A DNA stretch of 42,928 nt from JAFCEV01 sp964473005 (GTDB taxonomy: Archaea; Nanobdellota; Nanobdellia; Pacearchaeales; GW2011-AR1), in NCBI GenBank assembly GCA_964473005.1, contig CAYYME010000002.1:1-42928 (forward strand), given 5' to 3'. The number at the start of each line of letters is the position of its first letter. Positions within the stretch are counted from its first letter, which is position 1. The position numbers and the translations under genes are program-made. Below, piece by piece: positions 6,123 through 13,695 of the stretch. The notes below the pieces were generated by a model that was given only the letters and a program-made list of their open reading frames with translations, was not told where the DNA came from and searched no databases.

Positions 6123-8759
6123 TTATCTGTTAAAAATTCTGTCAAAAAATTCAGATAAAAGTCCTCTTCCTTTTATCTCCCTGACTGTTTCACCTGTCAC
6201 TGCTGGAGCTTCACCTCCGCCTTCTTCTCCGCCACTGCTACTTTCTCCCCCATCTGAACTAGAATCACCATCATCCTGTCCTACAATTCCTTCTGGTCCT
6301 GGAGCCACATCATTATCCATAACATTTGGAGCAGGCGACACATCTTCATTGTCTTTTGTTTTTGGAACTTCATCCACTGTCATACTGGTTTCAATTGTAT
6401 TAATAGCATCTTCTATAACTTCAACTTCCTCTTTTATTTCATTAGCTAAATCTAAATCAGGTTCATATTCTTCTATTTCTCTTTCTGCTTCACCTGCAAT
6501 CTTATTAATTTCATCATTCGAAATATAATCTTCATTTCCTTCATCATCTACTATCATCTTATCACCTTTTTTTATTCTTTCTTCATTAATTTTTGACATA
6601 ACTATTTCACACGAGGATTCGTCTTCTATATCCATTTCCATGCATTCTTTTGGCATTTTCTTAATTTCCGTTTCTGGCATTAGGGATTCTCCTTGTTCTT
6701 CTTCTCCTTCTTTTGGCATTTGTTCTACTTGCTCCTGCTTTCCCATTCTTTTCATTATTCCAGCAACATCTATTTTCTCCATGCCGTGTTCATCCATAAA
6801 TATCTTACACTCCAAGACCGACATAGCATAACATTCTGGAGGCAATCCCATCATTCCCATTCCTGAATTTCTTTTTTGTTTTTCAATGAATCTTCCACAT
6901 TCATCTGGATTTTTAATTCCTGCTTCTCTGCATGAACCAGGAATATTTTCATTTACAAGTTTATTTCCCAATATTTCCTGACATTCTTGAGGAGAGACTG
7001 GAATTCCATCTTTAATACATTCAGAAGGAATATTTGAAATATCTGATGGAGGAGGAAGAGTTATTCCCATTCCTGCTAATGCTTCATCACACTCCATTCC
7101 TCTTATAAAATTTGGACCACTTACACAAACATCTGGAATTTCATCAAAGATAATCCCTTTTTTGTTAAGATAATCAACTTCGCTTCCAGGAGCCCCGCCA
7201 ACTATTATGTTTTTTGACATTAATTTTGCACATTTTTCTGGATTTAATGCCTCAGCATCCTGACATTCTTGCGGCATACCTTTTTTTATCATAATTGCTC
7301 CGCATTCTTCCGGTGTTAAGGCACCGGCTTGTTTGCATTCTCCAGGTAACATAACCCTCTCGCAGTCTTCTGGCGTTAAGGCACCTGCATCAACACATTC
7401 CTGTGGCATGTGATTTCCCATAAGATAATCCTCGCATTCCTGAAAAGTCATTCCCACACATGCCTGGGGAATTATTTGGTCACTTCTCCATCCACTTGTT
7501 TCAGAAGGTGTAATTTGCATTCCAGGCATCATCCCTTTTTCTTCCATAAGTTTATTACATTCTTCTTTAGAAAGTCCTTCACATTCTGGAGGCGGCTGCA
7601 TTTCTGGTTGTTCCATTAGGCCTTTTTCCTCCATAATTTTTTTACATTCCTCTTCTGGAATAGATTTTCCGTCCTTTATGCATTCTTCTGGAATCATACC
7701 AGATCTAACCATTTTTTGATTGCATGCCTCATCCCCTATATATTCTCCATTTTCCGTGCATTCTGTTGGAGGAGGTCCGTGAATTGAAAACATAATTTTA
7801 TCACATTCTTCTTTTGTAGTAGCACCTGCTTCTATGCATTCTCTTGGAGCATATTTTTCCATCATAACTGCTTCGCACTCTTCTCTTGATGTAATTCCTG
7901 CTTGCACGCATTCCGGAGGAGCATTTTCCCCCATCATTTCTTTTTCTTTTTTACTGATTACATTATTTATTTCTTGTTGGAATAAAGGACGCAGGAATTT
8001 TGGAAGATTGCTTGGTATTTCTATATCCAATTTATCTAGTTCTCTGCATGCAGATTCATCATTTTGAAATTCGCATCTTATTGCAAGTGCTTTTCCTTTT
8101 TCACATTTTGTTTTTTCTGAGGCAATTGGAATCTCAGAACAATCACACTCACGAGGGTCACTCATACATGTTGTAAAAATTTCTAACATTTTTTTGGCAG
8201 ATTCTTCCTCGTAGGCTCCTATTTTATTGTCAATTTCATTTCCAAGCCAGACAGGAGCATTATCAGGATTACATTTCTCATCATCTAACATAAGTTCATA
8301 ATCCTGTTTTGCAAGTTCCTCGCAATATTCAAAAAGTTTTTCTGAATGTTCTGCAGAAAGTTTTGTTTTTTCTTCTTCATTAATATATTCATCTAAATAA
8401 TCTGAAAACCCCGGATTAATTTCTCTGCTTTCTGTAACTTTTTTTATCATTCCTTCTGCATTTGCCTTGACTTCACCAGCAATTTCAGGAGAAGCCTGTT
8501 CCTGCACTATCTCTAATTTTTCTTTTGCTCTTTCAAGATTTTTTATTGCTTTTTCTGTATTTCCCTCCTGGATATTATTTATGGCAGCATCAATCTCATT
8601 TTCTCTGGCATCCATTGCTCTTTCTGCTTTTTTATCCCCACTGGACAGAGATATTCCAACATCATCAACTGCCCTCCCTACAAAAGAATAAGCTGATACT
8701 AATGTAGAAAATAACAAAATAGAAATCAACAATATGATTATTATCCCCTCTTTTTTCAT
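6123..8759 (-). CDS. Secreted protein with about 14 two-cysteine PxEC repeats
   Basis: An 878-residue acidic extracellular protein. Residues 1-23 are a Sec signal peptide (MKKEG followed by hydrophobic residues to VSA). Residues 40-275 are helical and acidic with scattered cysteines. From about 279 to 734 there are about 14 imperfect repeats with the pattern P-x-E-C-x(6-11)-E-E/D-C-x-x-h-M, each 20-45 residues long, for example PECVDAGALTPEDCERVML-like units. The tail is acidic, followed by a Ser/Gly-rich linker and a basic amphipathic end (KGRGLLSEFFDRIFNR). The two cysteines per repeat probably pair. No named domain is recognised. The gene has its own TATA-like box about 27 nt upstream, in the 41-bp gap shared with the YhbY-like gene. 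Confidence 0.8.
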   Translation of the reverse strand: MKKEGIIIILLISILLFSTLVSAYSFVGRAVDDVGISLSSGDKKAERAMDARENEIDAAINNIQEGNTEKAIKNLERAKEKLEIVQEQASPEIAGEVKANAEGMIKKVTESREINPGFSDYLDEYINEEEKTKLSAEHSEKLFEYCEELAKQDYELMLDDEKCNPDNAPVWLGNEIDNKIGAYEEESAKKMLEIFTTCMSDPRECDCSEIPIASEKTKCEKGKALAIRCEFQNDESACRELDKLDIEIPSNLPKFLRPLFQQEINNVISKKEKEMMGENAPPECVQAGITSREECEAVMMEKYAPRECIEAGATTKEECDKIMFSIHGPPPTECTENGEYIGDEACNQKMVRSGMIPEECIKDGKSIPEEECKKIMEEKGLMEQPEMQPPPECEGLSKEECNKLMEEKGMMPGMQITPSETSGWRSDQIIPQACVGMTFQECEDYLMGNHMPQECVDAGALTPEDCERVMLPGECKQAGALTPEECGAIMIKKGMPQECQDAEALNPEKCAKLMSKNIIVGGAPGSEVDYLNKKGIIFDEIPDVCVSGPNFIRGMECDEALAGMGITLPPPSDISNIPSECIKDGIPVSPQECQEILGNKLVNENIPGSCREAGIKNPDECGRFIEKQKRNSGMGMMGLPPECYAMSVLECKIFMDEHGMEKIDVAGIMKRMGKQEQVEQMPKEGEEEQGESLMPETEIKKMPKECMEMDIEDESSCEIVMSKINEERIKKGDKMIVDDEGNEDYISNDEINKIAGEAEREIEEYEPDLDLANEIKEEVEVIEDAINTIETSMTVDEVPKTKDNEDVSPAPNVMDNDVAPGPEGIVGQDDGDSSSDGGESSSGGEEGGGEAPAVTGETVREIKGRGLLSEFFDRIFNR

Positions 8760-8800
8760 ATAAAGATTAGGTTTTTATATCTTAAAAATCTTACCCTTCC

Positions 8801-9043
8801 ATGACATTAGGAAATTTGCAACTGGGAAAAAACAAACTAACAGATAATTTTATTGAAACTCTGAAAAATCATTTCAAGAAGCACGAGCATGTTAAAATCT
8901 CTGTCCTGAAAACCTGCTGCAGAGATAAGGAAGAACTGAGAAAAATCTGCAAAGAACTCCTGGACAAACTCGGAAATAATTATACTGCAAAGACAATAGG
9001 ATATACAATTGCCGTGAAGAAATGGAGAAAACCTGTTAGATAA
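8801..9043 (+). CDS. YhbY-like CRM-domain RNA-binding protein
   Basis: An 80-residue protein made of one CRM (YhbY) domain, a fold that binds rRNA precursors in ribosome assembly. The opening LGKNKLTDNFIETLKNHFKK, then HEHVKISVL, and the final strand KTIGYTIAVKKW follow the family pattern (GKxGLTxxxIxxL, HELVKVxVL, xxIGxxxxLY). A TATA-like TTTTTATATC about 25 nt upstream supports the start. It diverges from the PxEC-repeat gene. Confidence 0.85.
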   Translation: MTLGNLQLGKNKLTDNFIETLKNHFKKHEHVKISVLKTCCRDKEELRKICKELLDKLGNNYTAKTIGYTIAVKKWRKPVR

Positions 9044-9049
9044 AAAAGA

Positions 9050-9370
9050 TTAATTCTGAGTCATCTCAACAAAATAAATCTGACCATTAAATACAAAATT
9101 TTGTCTTACTCTCTTTACATTGCCTGAAATATTCTCTACTTGTTTCTCAAGTTGACGTATAGTTTCTGCTCTAATTTTTTTAAATCTAGCTAATTCTTTT
9201 TTTGCATTTTTAGATTCTTCTTTAGTTCCATGATATCTAAAATAAGCATTATTTATGAAAGGATCTCTCCCTCTTTTCCCATCAGTTATAAGACAATGAT
9301 ATAATAAGCTTGATATAAATTTGGCATTTTCTGGATTTTTCAAATCAAGAAGTTCAGTCTGATAAATCAT
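9050..9370 (-). CDS. Hypothetical protein
   Basis: A 106-residue soluble protein with a helical, charged middle (about residues 48-85, many Lys/Glu/Arg, possible coiled coil) and a C-terminal NFVFNGQIYFVEM strand pair. No family is recognised. A TATA-like ATTATAAAG about 22 nt upstream on the minus strand supports expression. It is convergent with the YhbY-like gene and divergent from rps19e. Confidence 0.5.
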   Translation of the reverse strand: MIYQTELLDLKNPENAKFISSLLYHCLITDGKRGRDPFINNAYFRYHGTKEESKNAKKELARFKKIRAETIRQLEKQVENISGNVKRVRQNFVFNGQIYFVEMTQN

Positions 9371-9413
9371 AGAAGAGTATATTCAATAAACTTTATAATC
9401 TTTTCTCAACCAA

Positions 9414-9429
9414 ATGATTTATAAATCAT
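9414..9429 (+). promoter_or_regulatory. Perfect 16-bp palindromic TATA element of rps19e
   Basis: ATGATTTATAAATCAT is a perfect 16-bp palindrome centred on a TATA box. Archaeal spacing predicts a transcript start near 9448, which would give rps19e an unusually long leader (about 50 nt) compared with other genes here. A dimeric regulator could also bind the palindrome. Confidence 0.55.
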
Positions 9430-9453
9430 CTTTAACCCTAATTTTCAGGTAAC

Positions 9454-9487
9454 TAACTCATTGAGTTAATCTATTGTCGCGAGACAA
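9454..9487 (+). promoter_or_regulatory. Two-hairpin leader of rps19e
   Basis: Two hairpins lie between the predicted transcript start and the ATG at 9500. The first is TAACTC-ATT-GAGTTA (9454-9468). The second is TTGTC-GCGA-GACAA (9474-9487), with a GNRA-type tetraloop. The arrangement would suit autogenous control of a ribosomal protein gene, but this is inferred from structure alone. Confidence 0.45.
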
Positions 9488-9499
9488 GCCTGTATAAAA

Positions 9500-9934
9500 A
9501 TGAATAGTGTATATGAATTGGATGCTCAGGAGTATAATAAAAGATTAGCTGACGCTTTGAAAAAAATCCCAGAGTTCAAGGAACCTGGATGGATTAAATT
9601 TGTAAAATCAGGAACAGCAAAAGAAAGGCCCATAGAGGATTCTGATTTTTGGTATCACAGGGCTGCAAGTATTTTAAGGCAGATTTATAAAAAGAAAATC
9701 GTCGGGGTAAACAGATTAAGAACAAAGTACGGAAGCAAAAAAAACAGGGGATTTAAGCCAGAGGAATTCCGAAGAGCAGGGGGGAAAATAATCCGGACTA
9801 TTCTTCAGCAGACAGACAAGGCAGGATTTACAGAGATAGCAAAAGACATAAAAGGTTTGCGAAGAAAAAAACCAGGAAGAATTTTAACAGAAAAAGGAAA
9901 ATCATTTTTAGAAAATATGGGGGAGAAAAAATGA
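9500..9934 (+). CDS. rps19e: Ribosomal protein S19e
   Basis: A 144-residue S19e, a small-subunit protein specific to archaea and eukaryotes. Diagnostic stretches are EPGWIKFVKSGTAKERP, DSDFWYHRAASILRQIY, VGVNRLRTKYGSKKNRG and GRILTEKGKSFLE at the end. The length matches archaeal homologues. It is followed by a 46-residue ORF whose ATG overlaps the stop, and then by rpl39e and rpl31e, a common archaeal ribosomal neighbourhood. Confidence 0.97.
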   Translation: MNSVYELDAQEYNKRLADALKKIPEFKEPGWIKFVKSGTAKERPIEDSDFWYHRAASILRQIYKKKIVGVNRLRTKYGSKKNRGFKPEEFRRAGGKIIRTILQQTDKAGFTEIAKDIKGLRRKKPGRILTEKGKSFLENMGEKK

Positions 9935-10071
9935 CAGAGAATATTGATAAGGTTATAAGTTACAGAGATGCTTATGGGAAACCAACAACAAATTTTTATT
10001 ATCAAGGGCGAGAAATAGAAATCAGTAAAATAACTTTAGATAAAAAAATTGCTGGAATTAATAAGGGATAA
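9931..10071 (+). CDS. Small hypothetical protein (46 aa)
   Basis: The ATG overlaps the rps19e stop in an ATGA, the usual sign of translational coupling. The product starts MTENIDKVISYRDAYGKP and ends KIAGINKG. It is soluble, with no motif recognised. It fills most of the gap between rps19e and rpl39e and its codon use matches its neighbours. Confidence 0.45.
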   Translation: MTENIDKVISYRDAYGKPTTNFYYQGREIEISKITLDKKIAGINKG

Positions 10072-10122
10072 TTCAAATATGCTCAGAAATAATTCAAAAA
10101 TAATGAGAATAACTTCAAGAAT
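10068..10122 (+). repeat. Three phased ATAATTCAA-type repeats before rpl39e
   Basis: Three similar words, ATAATTCAAATAT (from 10068), ATAATTCAAAAAT (from 10089) and ATAACTTCAAGAAT (from 10109), occur at 21- and 20-nt spacing, i.e. two helical turns. They sit directly upstream of rpl39e (ATG at 10128). They could bind a regulator on one face of the DNA, but chance is possible in such A/T-rich sequence. Confidence 0.35.
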
Positions 10123-10127
10123 ATAAA

Positions 10128-10331
10128 ATGGGAATAAAAAATCCGAATAAAAAAGCAAAATTAATGAGAAAAGGAAGACAGACAAAATGGGCTCCTGTCT
10201 GGGCTGTGCTTAAAAAATACGGCAAAGGAAAAAGAGTTCATCCTTCAACCATGACAAAATACAGGCGTTCGTGGAGAAGAACCAAACTTCACATCAAACC
10301 AAGAAAACAAAGAAAATCACACTTCGGATAA
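10128..10331 (+). CDS. rpl39e: Ribosomal protein L39e
   Basis: A 67-residue basic protein. The core KKAKLMRKGRQTKWAPVWAV and the WRRTKLHIKPR end match L39e, the small protein lining the ribosomal exit tunnel. Typical archaeal L39e has about 51 residues. The extra length is an insertion around YGKGKRVHPSTMTKYRRS and a basic C-terminal tail (KQRKSHFG). A TATA-like GAATATAAAATG-type sequence abuts the ATG, so the promoter is probably further upstream or shared with rps19e. Confidence 0.9.
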   Translation: MGIKNPNKKAKLMRKGRQTKWAPVWAVLKKYGKGKRVHPSTMTKYRRSWRRTKLHIKPRKQRKSHFG

Positions 10332-10332
10332 A

Positions 10333-10749
10333 ATGGTAAAAAGAAACGATAAATATCAGGAACATAAAATATTATTCAGCAGCAGGAATAAAGAGAGATA
10401 TAAGGAATTTTTGATAGAAGGAAAATTTAATGTTACAGGGCTTGAGATTCTAAGAATGCAGGGAGCAGTGGACAGGATTTTCCCTCCTTCAGACGAAGAG
10501 ATAGAAGAAGAACAGCCAAAAGAGATGCTAATTTATAAGACTTCTTTAGAGAAAATAACCATGATAGTAAATTATGAAACACATTTGCACAGTGTTCATG
10601 TAGCATTCAAGTATGACTACAAAAAAGATACAGAAAAGTATGAAAAATTAAAGCAGATATTAGAAACTAATTTAGGATGCACATTAGAAGATCCTGAAGA
10701 ATCCAAAAAAGAAAATTCAAATTTAATAAGTAAACTAAAATCAAACTAA
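10333..10749 (+). CDS. Hypothetical protein between L39e and L31e
   Basis: A 138-residue soluble protein with a basic N-terminal part (MVKRNDKYQEHKILFSSRNK), an acidic patch (SDEEIEEEQ) and a mixed alpha/beta remainder. No known domain is recognised. It begins 1 nt after the rpl39e stop and ends 1 nt before rpl31e, so it is part of a tightly packed ribosomal operon and may have a translation-related role (inference from position only). Confidence 0.6.
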   Translation: MVKRNDKYQEHKILFSSRNKERYKEFLIEGKFNVTGLEILRMQGAVDRIFPPSDEEIEEEQPKEMLIYKTSLEKITMIVNYETHLHSVHVAFKYDYKKDTEKYEKLKQILETNLGCTLEDPEESKKENSNLISKLKSN

Positions 10750-10750
10750 A

Positions 10751-11386
10751 ATGGCTAAATCAAAAGAAACTCAAACAGAAAAAGTTGAAAGAGAATATAT
10801 TATTCCGCTCAGAGAAAAAGGACGGGTTGTTCCAAGATACAAAAAAACCCCGAAAGCTGTTAAAACAGTTAAGGAATTTTTAGTAAGACATATAAAAATT
10901 AGGGACAGAGATTTAAAAAAAATTAAAATTGACAGATTTCTGAATGAAGTGCTCTGGTTCAGAGGCATTAAAAATCCCCCGCATAAAATAAAAGTTAAGG
11001 CGATTAAAGAAGGAGAAATTGTCAGGGCTGAACTTGCTGAACTTCCGGAAAAATTAAGATTTAAGAAAGAAAAAGAAGAGAAGATAGAGATAAAAGCAAG
11101 GGAAATTATTGAAAAAAAGAAATCATTAATGCAAAAAGCAAGAGAAGGGTTGCAAAAACCTGCAGAAGAAAAAGCCTCTGGAACAAAGCCCCAGGACTCA
11201 TCCGCTCCGACGCAGTCACCCGAACGAAAGCAGACAGAAGAAGAAAAGAAAGAAGAAAAAGAAAAGGCGAAAGCAGGCGCTGAATTCGGAAAAGAGATTG
11301 AAAAATCAGCAGCTAAAAAAGCCAAGCACGGAGCAGGCGCAAAAACACAGCAGAAACACCAGTTCAGAAAAGCACTTGCGAAATAA
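10751..11386 (+). CDS. rpl31e: Ribosomal protein L31e with long charged C-terminal extension
   Basis: Residues about 10-95 match L31e (REYIIPLREKGRVVPRYKKT, PKAVKTVKEFLVRHIK, LNEVLWFRGIKNPPHKIKVKA). After this the protein continues for about 110 residues of Lys/Glu/Ala-rich, low-complexity sequence with a short Pro/Ser/Thr/Gln stretch, ending in basic QFRKALAK. Normal archaeal L31e has about 90 residues. The extension has a somewhat higher GC content around 11195-11240. It is probably disordered or coiled-coil. Confidence 0.9.
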   Translation: MAKSKETQTEKVEREYIIPLREKGRVVPRYKKTPKAVKTVKEFLVRHIKIRDRDLKKIKIDRFLNEVLWFRGIKNPPHKIKVKAIKEGEIVRAELAELPEKLRFKKEKEEKIEIKAREIIEKKKSLMQKAREGLQKPAEEKASGTKPQDSSAPTQSPERKQTEEEKKEEKEKAKAGAEFGKEIEKSAAKKAKHGAGAKTQQKHQFRKALAK

Positions 11387-11414
11387 TTTTATACTTCCTA
11401 ATTCTTAAAAATTT

Positions 11415-12122
11415 ATGCTGGAAGAACTGAAAAGAGAACTTGAAGAATTAAGAAATCCTGAACAGGCTAAGATATTTCAGAGATTCTTCAAAACCGGAAA
11501 AGGAGAATACGGAGAAGGAGATATTTTTCTCGGAATAAATGTGCCTGCACAGAGGGAGTTGGCAAGAAAGTATCTGATTTTAAGTCTTCCAAAAATCCAG
11601 GAATTACTGAAAAGCAAAATTCACGAGCACAGATTAATTGGATTAATTATTTTAAATGAAAAATATAACAAAGCCAAAGCAAATGAAGAGGAAAAAGCAA
11701 ATATTGCCAATTTTTACCTGACGAACACCAAGAATATCAATAACTGGGATTTGGTTGATTTGAGCGCCCAGAATATTCTTGGAGATTTTCTGTTTGATAA
11801 AAAGAAGGATATTTTGTATAAACTGGCTGGTTCAGAAAATATTTGGGAAAGAAGAATTGCAATGATTTCCACTTTTAATTTTATAAAACAGGAAGAATTT
11901 GAAGATGCTCTGAGAATTGCAGAAATATTATTGAAAGACAACCATGATTTAATTCATAAAGCTGTTGGCTGGATGCTTAGAGAAATTGGAAAAAAGGACA
12001 AAGCTGTTTTAGAAAGTTTCTTAAGGCAACATTATAAAGATATGCCAAGAACAATGTTAAGATATGCTGTTGAGAAATTTCCTGAAGAAAGAAAGAGAGA
12101 TTATTTAAATGGAAATATATGA
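11415..12122 (+). CDS. AlkD-like DNA alkylation repair protein
   Basis: A 235-residue all-helical (HEAT-like) protein of the AlkD DNA glycosylase family, which excises bulky or positively charged alkylated bases. Visible family features are NPEQAKIFQRFFKTGKGEYG near the start, NNWDLVDLSA at 109-118 (W111 and D115 correspond to AlkD Trp109 and Asp113), NIWERRIAM at 142-150 and HKAVGWMLREIGK near residue 185. A TATA-like AATTTTATACTT lies about 26 nt upstream. Substrate range is not predictable. Confidence 0.92.
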   Translation: MLEELKRELEELRNPEQAKIFQRFFKTGKGEYGEGDIFLGINVPAQRELARKYLILSLPKIQELLKSKIHEHRLIGLIILNEKYNKAKANEEEKANIANFYLTNTKNINNWDLVDLSAQNILGDFLFDKKKDILYKLAGSENIWERRIAMISTFNFIKQEEFEDALRIAEILLKDNHDLIHKAVGWMLREIGKKDKAVLESFLRQHYKDMPRTMLRYAVEKFPEERKRDYLNGNI

Positions 12123-12138
12123 TTAATAAAACAAAAAA

Positions 12139-12171
12139 GTTTATAAACTATGGTGGCTATAGTAGCTATAG
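12139..12171 (+). promoter_or_regulatory. Palindromic TATA box and direct-repeat operator of the toxin-antitoxin operon
   Basis: AGTTTATAAACT (from 12138/12139) is a 12-bp palindrome containing the TATA box, centred about 29 nt before the antitoxin ATG at 12173. It is followed by two direct repeats GCTATAG (12156-12162 and 12165-12171) with 2-nt spacing, just before the start codon. Ribbon-helix-helix antitoxins commonly repress their own operon through such repeats. The binding is inferred. Confidence 0.5.
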
Positions 12172-12172
12172 G

Positions 12173-12382
12173 ATGACAAGTACAATTCAATTAAGCAATG
12201 AAACAAAGAAATTAATAAGCTCTTTTGGAACAAAAGAAGAAACTTATGAAGATATTATTAAAAGAATTTACAACCTTGCTGTTAAAGAGCAATTAAGGCA
12301 ATTTTTAATGCCTTCTGATAGATTTATTTCTCTGGATGAATTCAAGAAAAAGGTTGAAAAGAAATGGCCAAAATCGAAATAA
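12173..12382 (+). CDS. Antitoxin of a RelE-type toxin-antitoxin pair
   Basis: A 69-residue protein starting MTSTIQLSNETKKLISSFG. The N-terminal strand TIQLS followed by two helices fits ribbon-helix-helix (VapB/DUF7557-like) antitoxins, with a charged C-terminal toxin-binding tail (DEFKKKVEKKWPKSK). I use the ATG at 12173 rather than 12119, because the TATA box at about 12140-12148 lies 29 nt before it and the longer reading would include the promoter. It overlaps the toxin gene by 19 nt. Confidence 0.75.
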   Translation: MTSTIQLSNETKKLISSFGTKEETYEDIIKRIYNLAVKEQLRQFLMPSDRFISLDEFKKKVEKKWPKSK

Positions 12383-12702
12383 TCGATTCATTGGCAAAAG
12401 AAATTCAAAAAAAGTTCAAGGGGGAATCTCATAAGATTATTGCTTTGCTAGAAACATTAGAAAAAAACCCAAAAAAAGGAAAATTTCTTGGCCAATTTGC
12501 GGGTTTTGCAGTTAAAGAATTAAGATATAAGAATTTTAGATTTTATTTTATTGTAGAAGGACATAAATTAAATGTTTTATCAGAAGAGGAATTAGTGGAT
12601 TTGCTAATGAAATTTGTAAGGATGTCTGATAAGAAGTTTCAACAAAAAACAATAAACGAAATAAGGAAAATTCTATTAAAAATTGGTCCTCAGGGGTTTT
12701 GA
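12364..12702 (+). CDS. RelE/ParE-superfamily toxin
   Basis: A 112-residue protein. IDSLAKEIQKKF, LLETLEKNPKKGKFLGQFAGFAVKELRYKNFRFYFIVEG is the characteristic RelE/ParE fold pattern (helical hairpin, then the KxLxG and ELR-YKNFRFYF strands), used by mRNA-cleaving or gyrase-inhibiting toxins. The C-terminus has an extra helical tail (SEEELVDLLMKFVRMSDKKF) longer than in classical RelE. The 19-nt overlap with the antitoxin supports a type II module. Which target it hits cannot be decided. Confidence 0.8.
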   Translation: MAKIEIIDSLAKEIQKKFKGESHKIIALLETLEKNPKKGKFLGQFAGFAVKELRYKNFRFYFIVEGHKLNVLSEEELVDLLMKFVRMSDKKFQQKTINEIRKILLKIGPQGF

Positions 12703-12791
12703 TTAAAACATATCCTCTCTAAAATATACATTTTAATATACACTTTATAGTTATATATTAATTTTTTAAACAAGTGATTTTTAAGTCTTTT

Positions 12792-13661
12792 ATGGATATT
12801 GAAGAGATTAAATCAGAAAAAAGCATTAAGGAACTTCTTGAATTTGGAATTATAAATATTGACAAGCCTTCAGGCCCGACATCTTTTACAATTTCTGATA
12901 TTGTAAGAAAAAAACTCGGATTAAACAAGAGTTCTCATTTTGGAACTTTAGACCCGAAAGTCAGCGGAGTTCTGCCTGTTGCTCTTAGCAGAGCCTGCAA
13001 ACTTACAGGATATTTTCTGGGAGAAGACAAGGAATATGTTGGGATAATGAGATTCCACGAGGATTTGGATATTGAGATTATAAAAAAAGCAATACAAGAC
13101 AAATTCTTAGGCAAAATAACCCAGCTGCCTCCTGTCAAATCAAGAGTTAAACGGCAGTTAAGAGAAAGGGAAGTAAAGAAATTTGAAGCTATTGAAAAAG
13201 ACAGACAGGATATTCTGTTCAGGGTTGAATGCGAAGGAGGAACTTATATACGAAAATTAATTCATGATTTGGGAGAAGAACTGAAGGTTGGGGCACATAT
13301 GCTTGAATTGAGAAGAATACGGGCAGGAATTTTTGAGGAAGAAAGTTCAGTAAACCTCTATGATTTTGAAAAAGCTGTTGATGAATTTAAAAACGGAAAT
13401 GAAGAATTATTAAGAGCGATAATTATTCCTGCAGAAATTGTCTGCAGAGTTTATCCTTTTCTCGAGATTAAAGAGGACAATTTAAGGAGGATATTTACAG
13501 GAAAGCCCATTTACAAGAAAGATGTGAAAGAGGATACAGGAGTCAAAAAAGATTCTGTGATTTCTGTCTTTTGCGGGGAAAAATTTATTGGAATGTATAA
13601 AGTTATAAGAGGCAAGGAGATTTTTGCGAAGCCGGAATTTGTTATGCAACCTATGAATTAG
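12792..13661 (+). CDS. cbf5: tRNA/rRNA pseudouridine synthase Cbf5
   Basis: The catalytic subunit of H/ACA ribonucleoproteins, which makes pseudouridine in rRNA and tRNA. From the ATG at 12792 the protein has 289 residues. INIDKPSGPTS is the family's first motif, catalytic D54 lies in HFGTLDPKVSGVLPV, and GGTYIRKLIHDLG and the final strands are typical. A C-terminal PUA domain spans roughly 210-289. A longer reading from about 12774 is possible, but the TATA-like TTTTTTAAAC at 12761-12770 is about 26 nt before 12792, which supports the shorter start. Confidence 0.95.
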   Translation: MDIEEIKSEKSIKELLEFGIINIDKPSGPTSFTISDIVRKKLGLNKSSHFGTLDPKVSGVLPVALSRACKLTGYFLGEDKEYVGIMRFHEDLDIEIIKKAIQDKFLGKITQLPPVKSRVKRQLREREVKKFEAIEKDRQDILFRVECEGGTYIRKLIHDLGEELKVGAHMLELRRIRAGIFEEESSVNLYDFEKAVDEFKNGNEELLRAIIIPAEIVCRVYPFLEIKEDNLRRIFTGKPIYKKDVKEDTGVKKDSVISVFCGEKFIGMYKVIRGKEIFAKPEFVMQPMN

Positions 13662-13695
13662 CAAATTATAAAAAAGAGGAATTATTTCTTTTGGA

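Noticed and set aside
11195..11240. GC-richer patch in rpl31e as a sign of transfer
   Set aside because: The patch is short and lies inside a low-complexity Pro/Ser/Thr/Gln stretch. Codon choice for those residues explains it.
10771..11325. 184-codon minus-strand frame rich in Ser and Phe
   Set aside because: A mirror of the Lys/Glu-rich L31e extension. Composition is that of a shadow.
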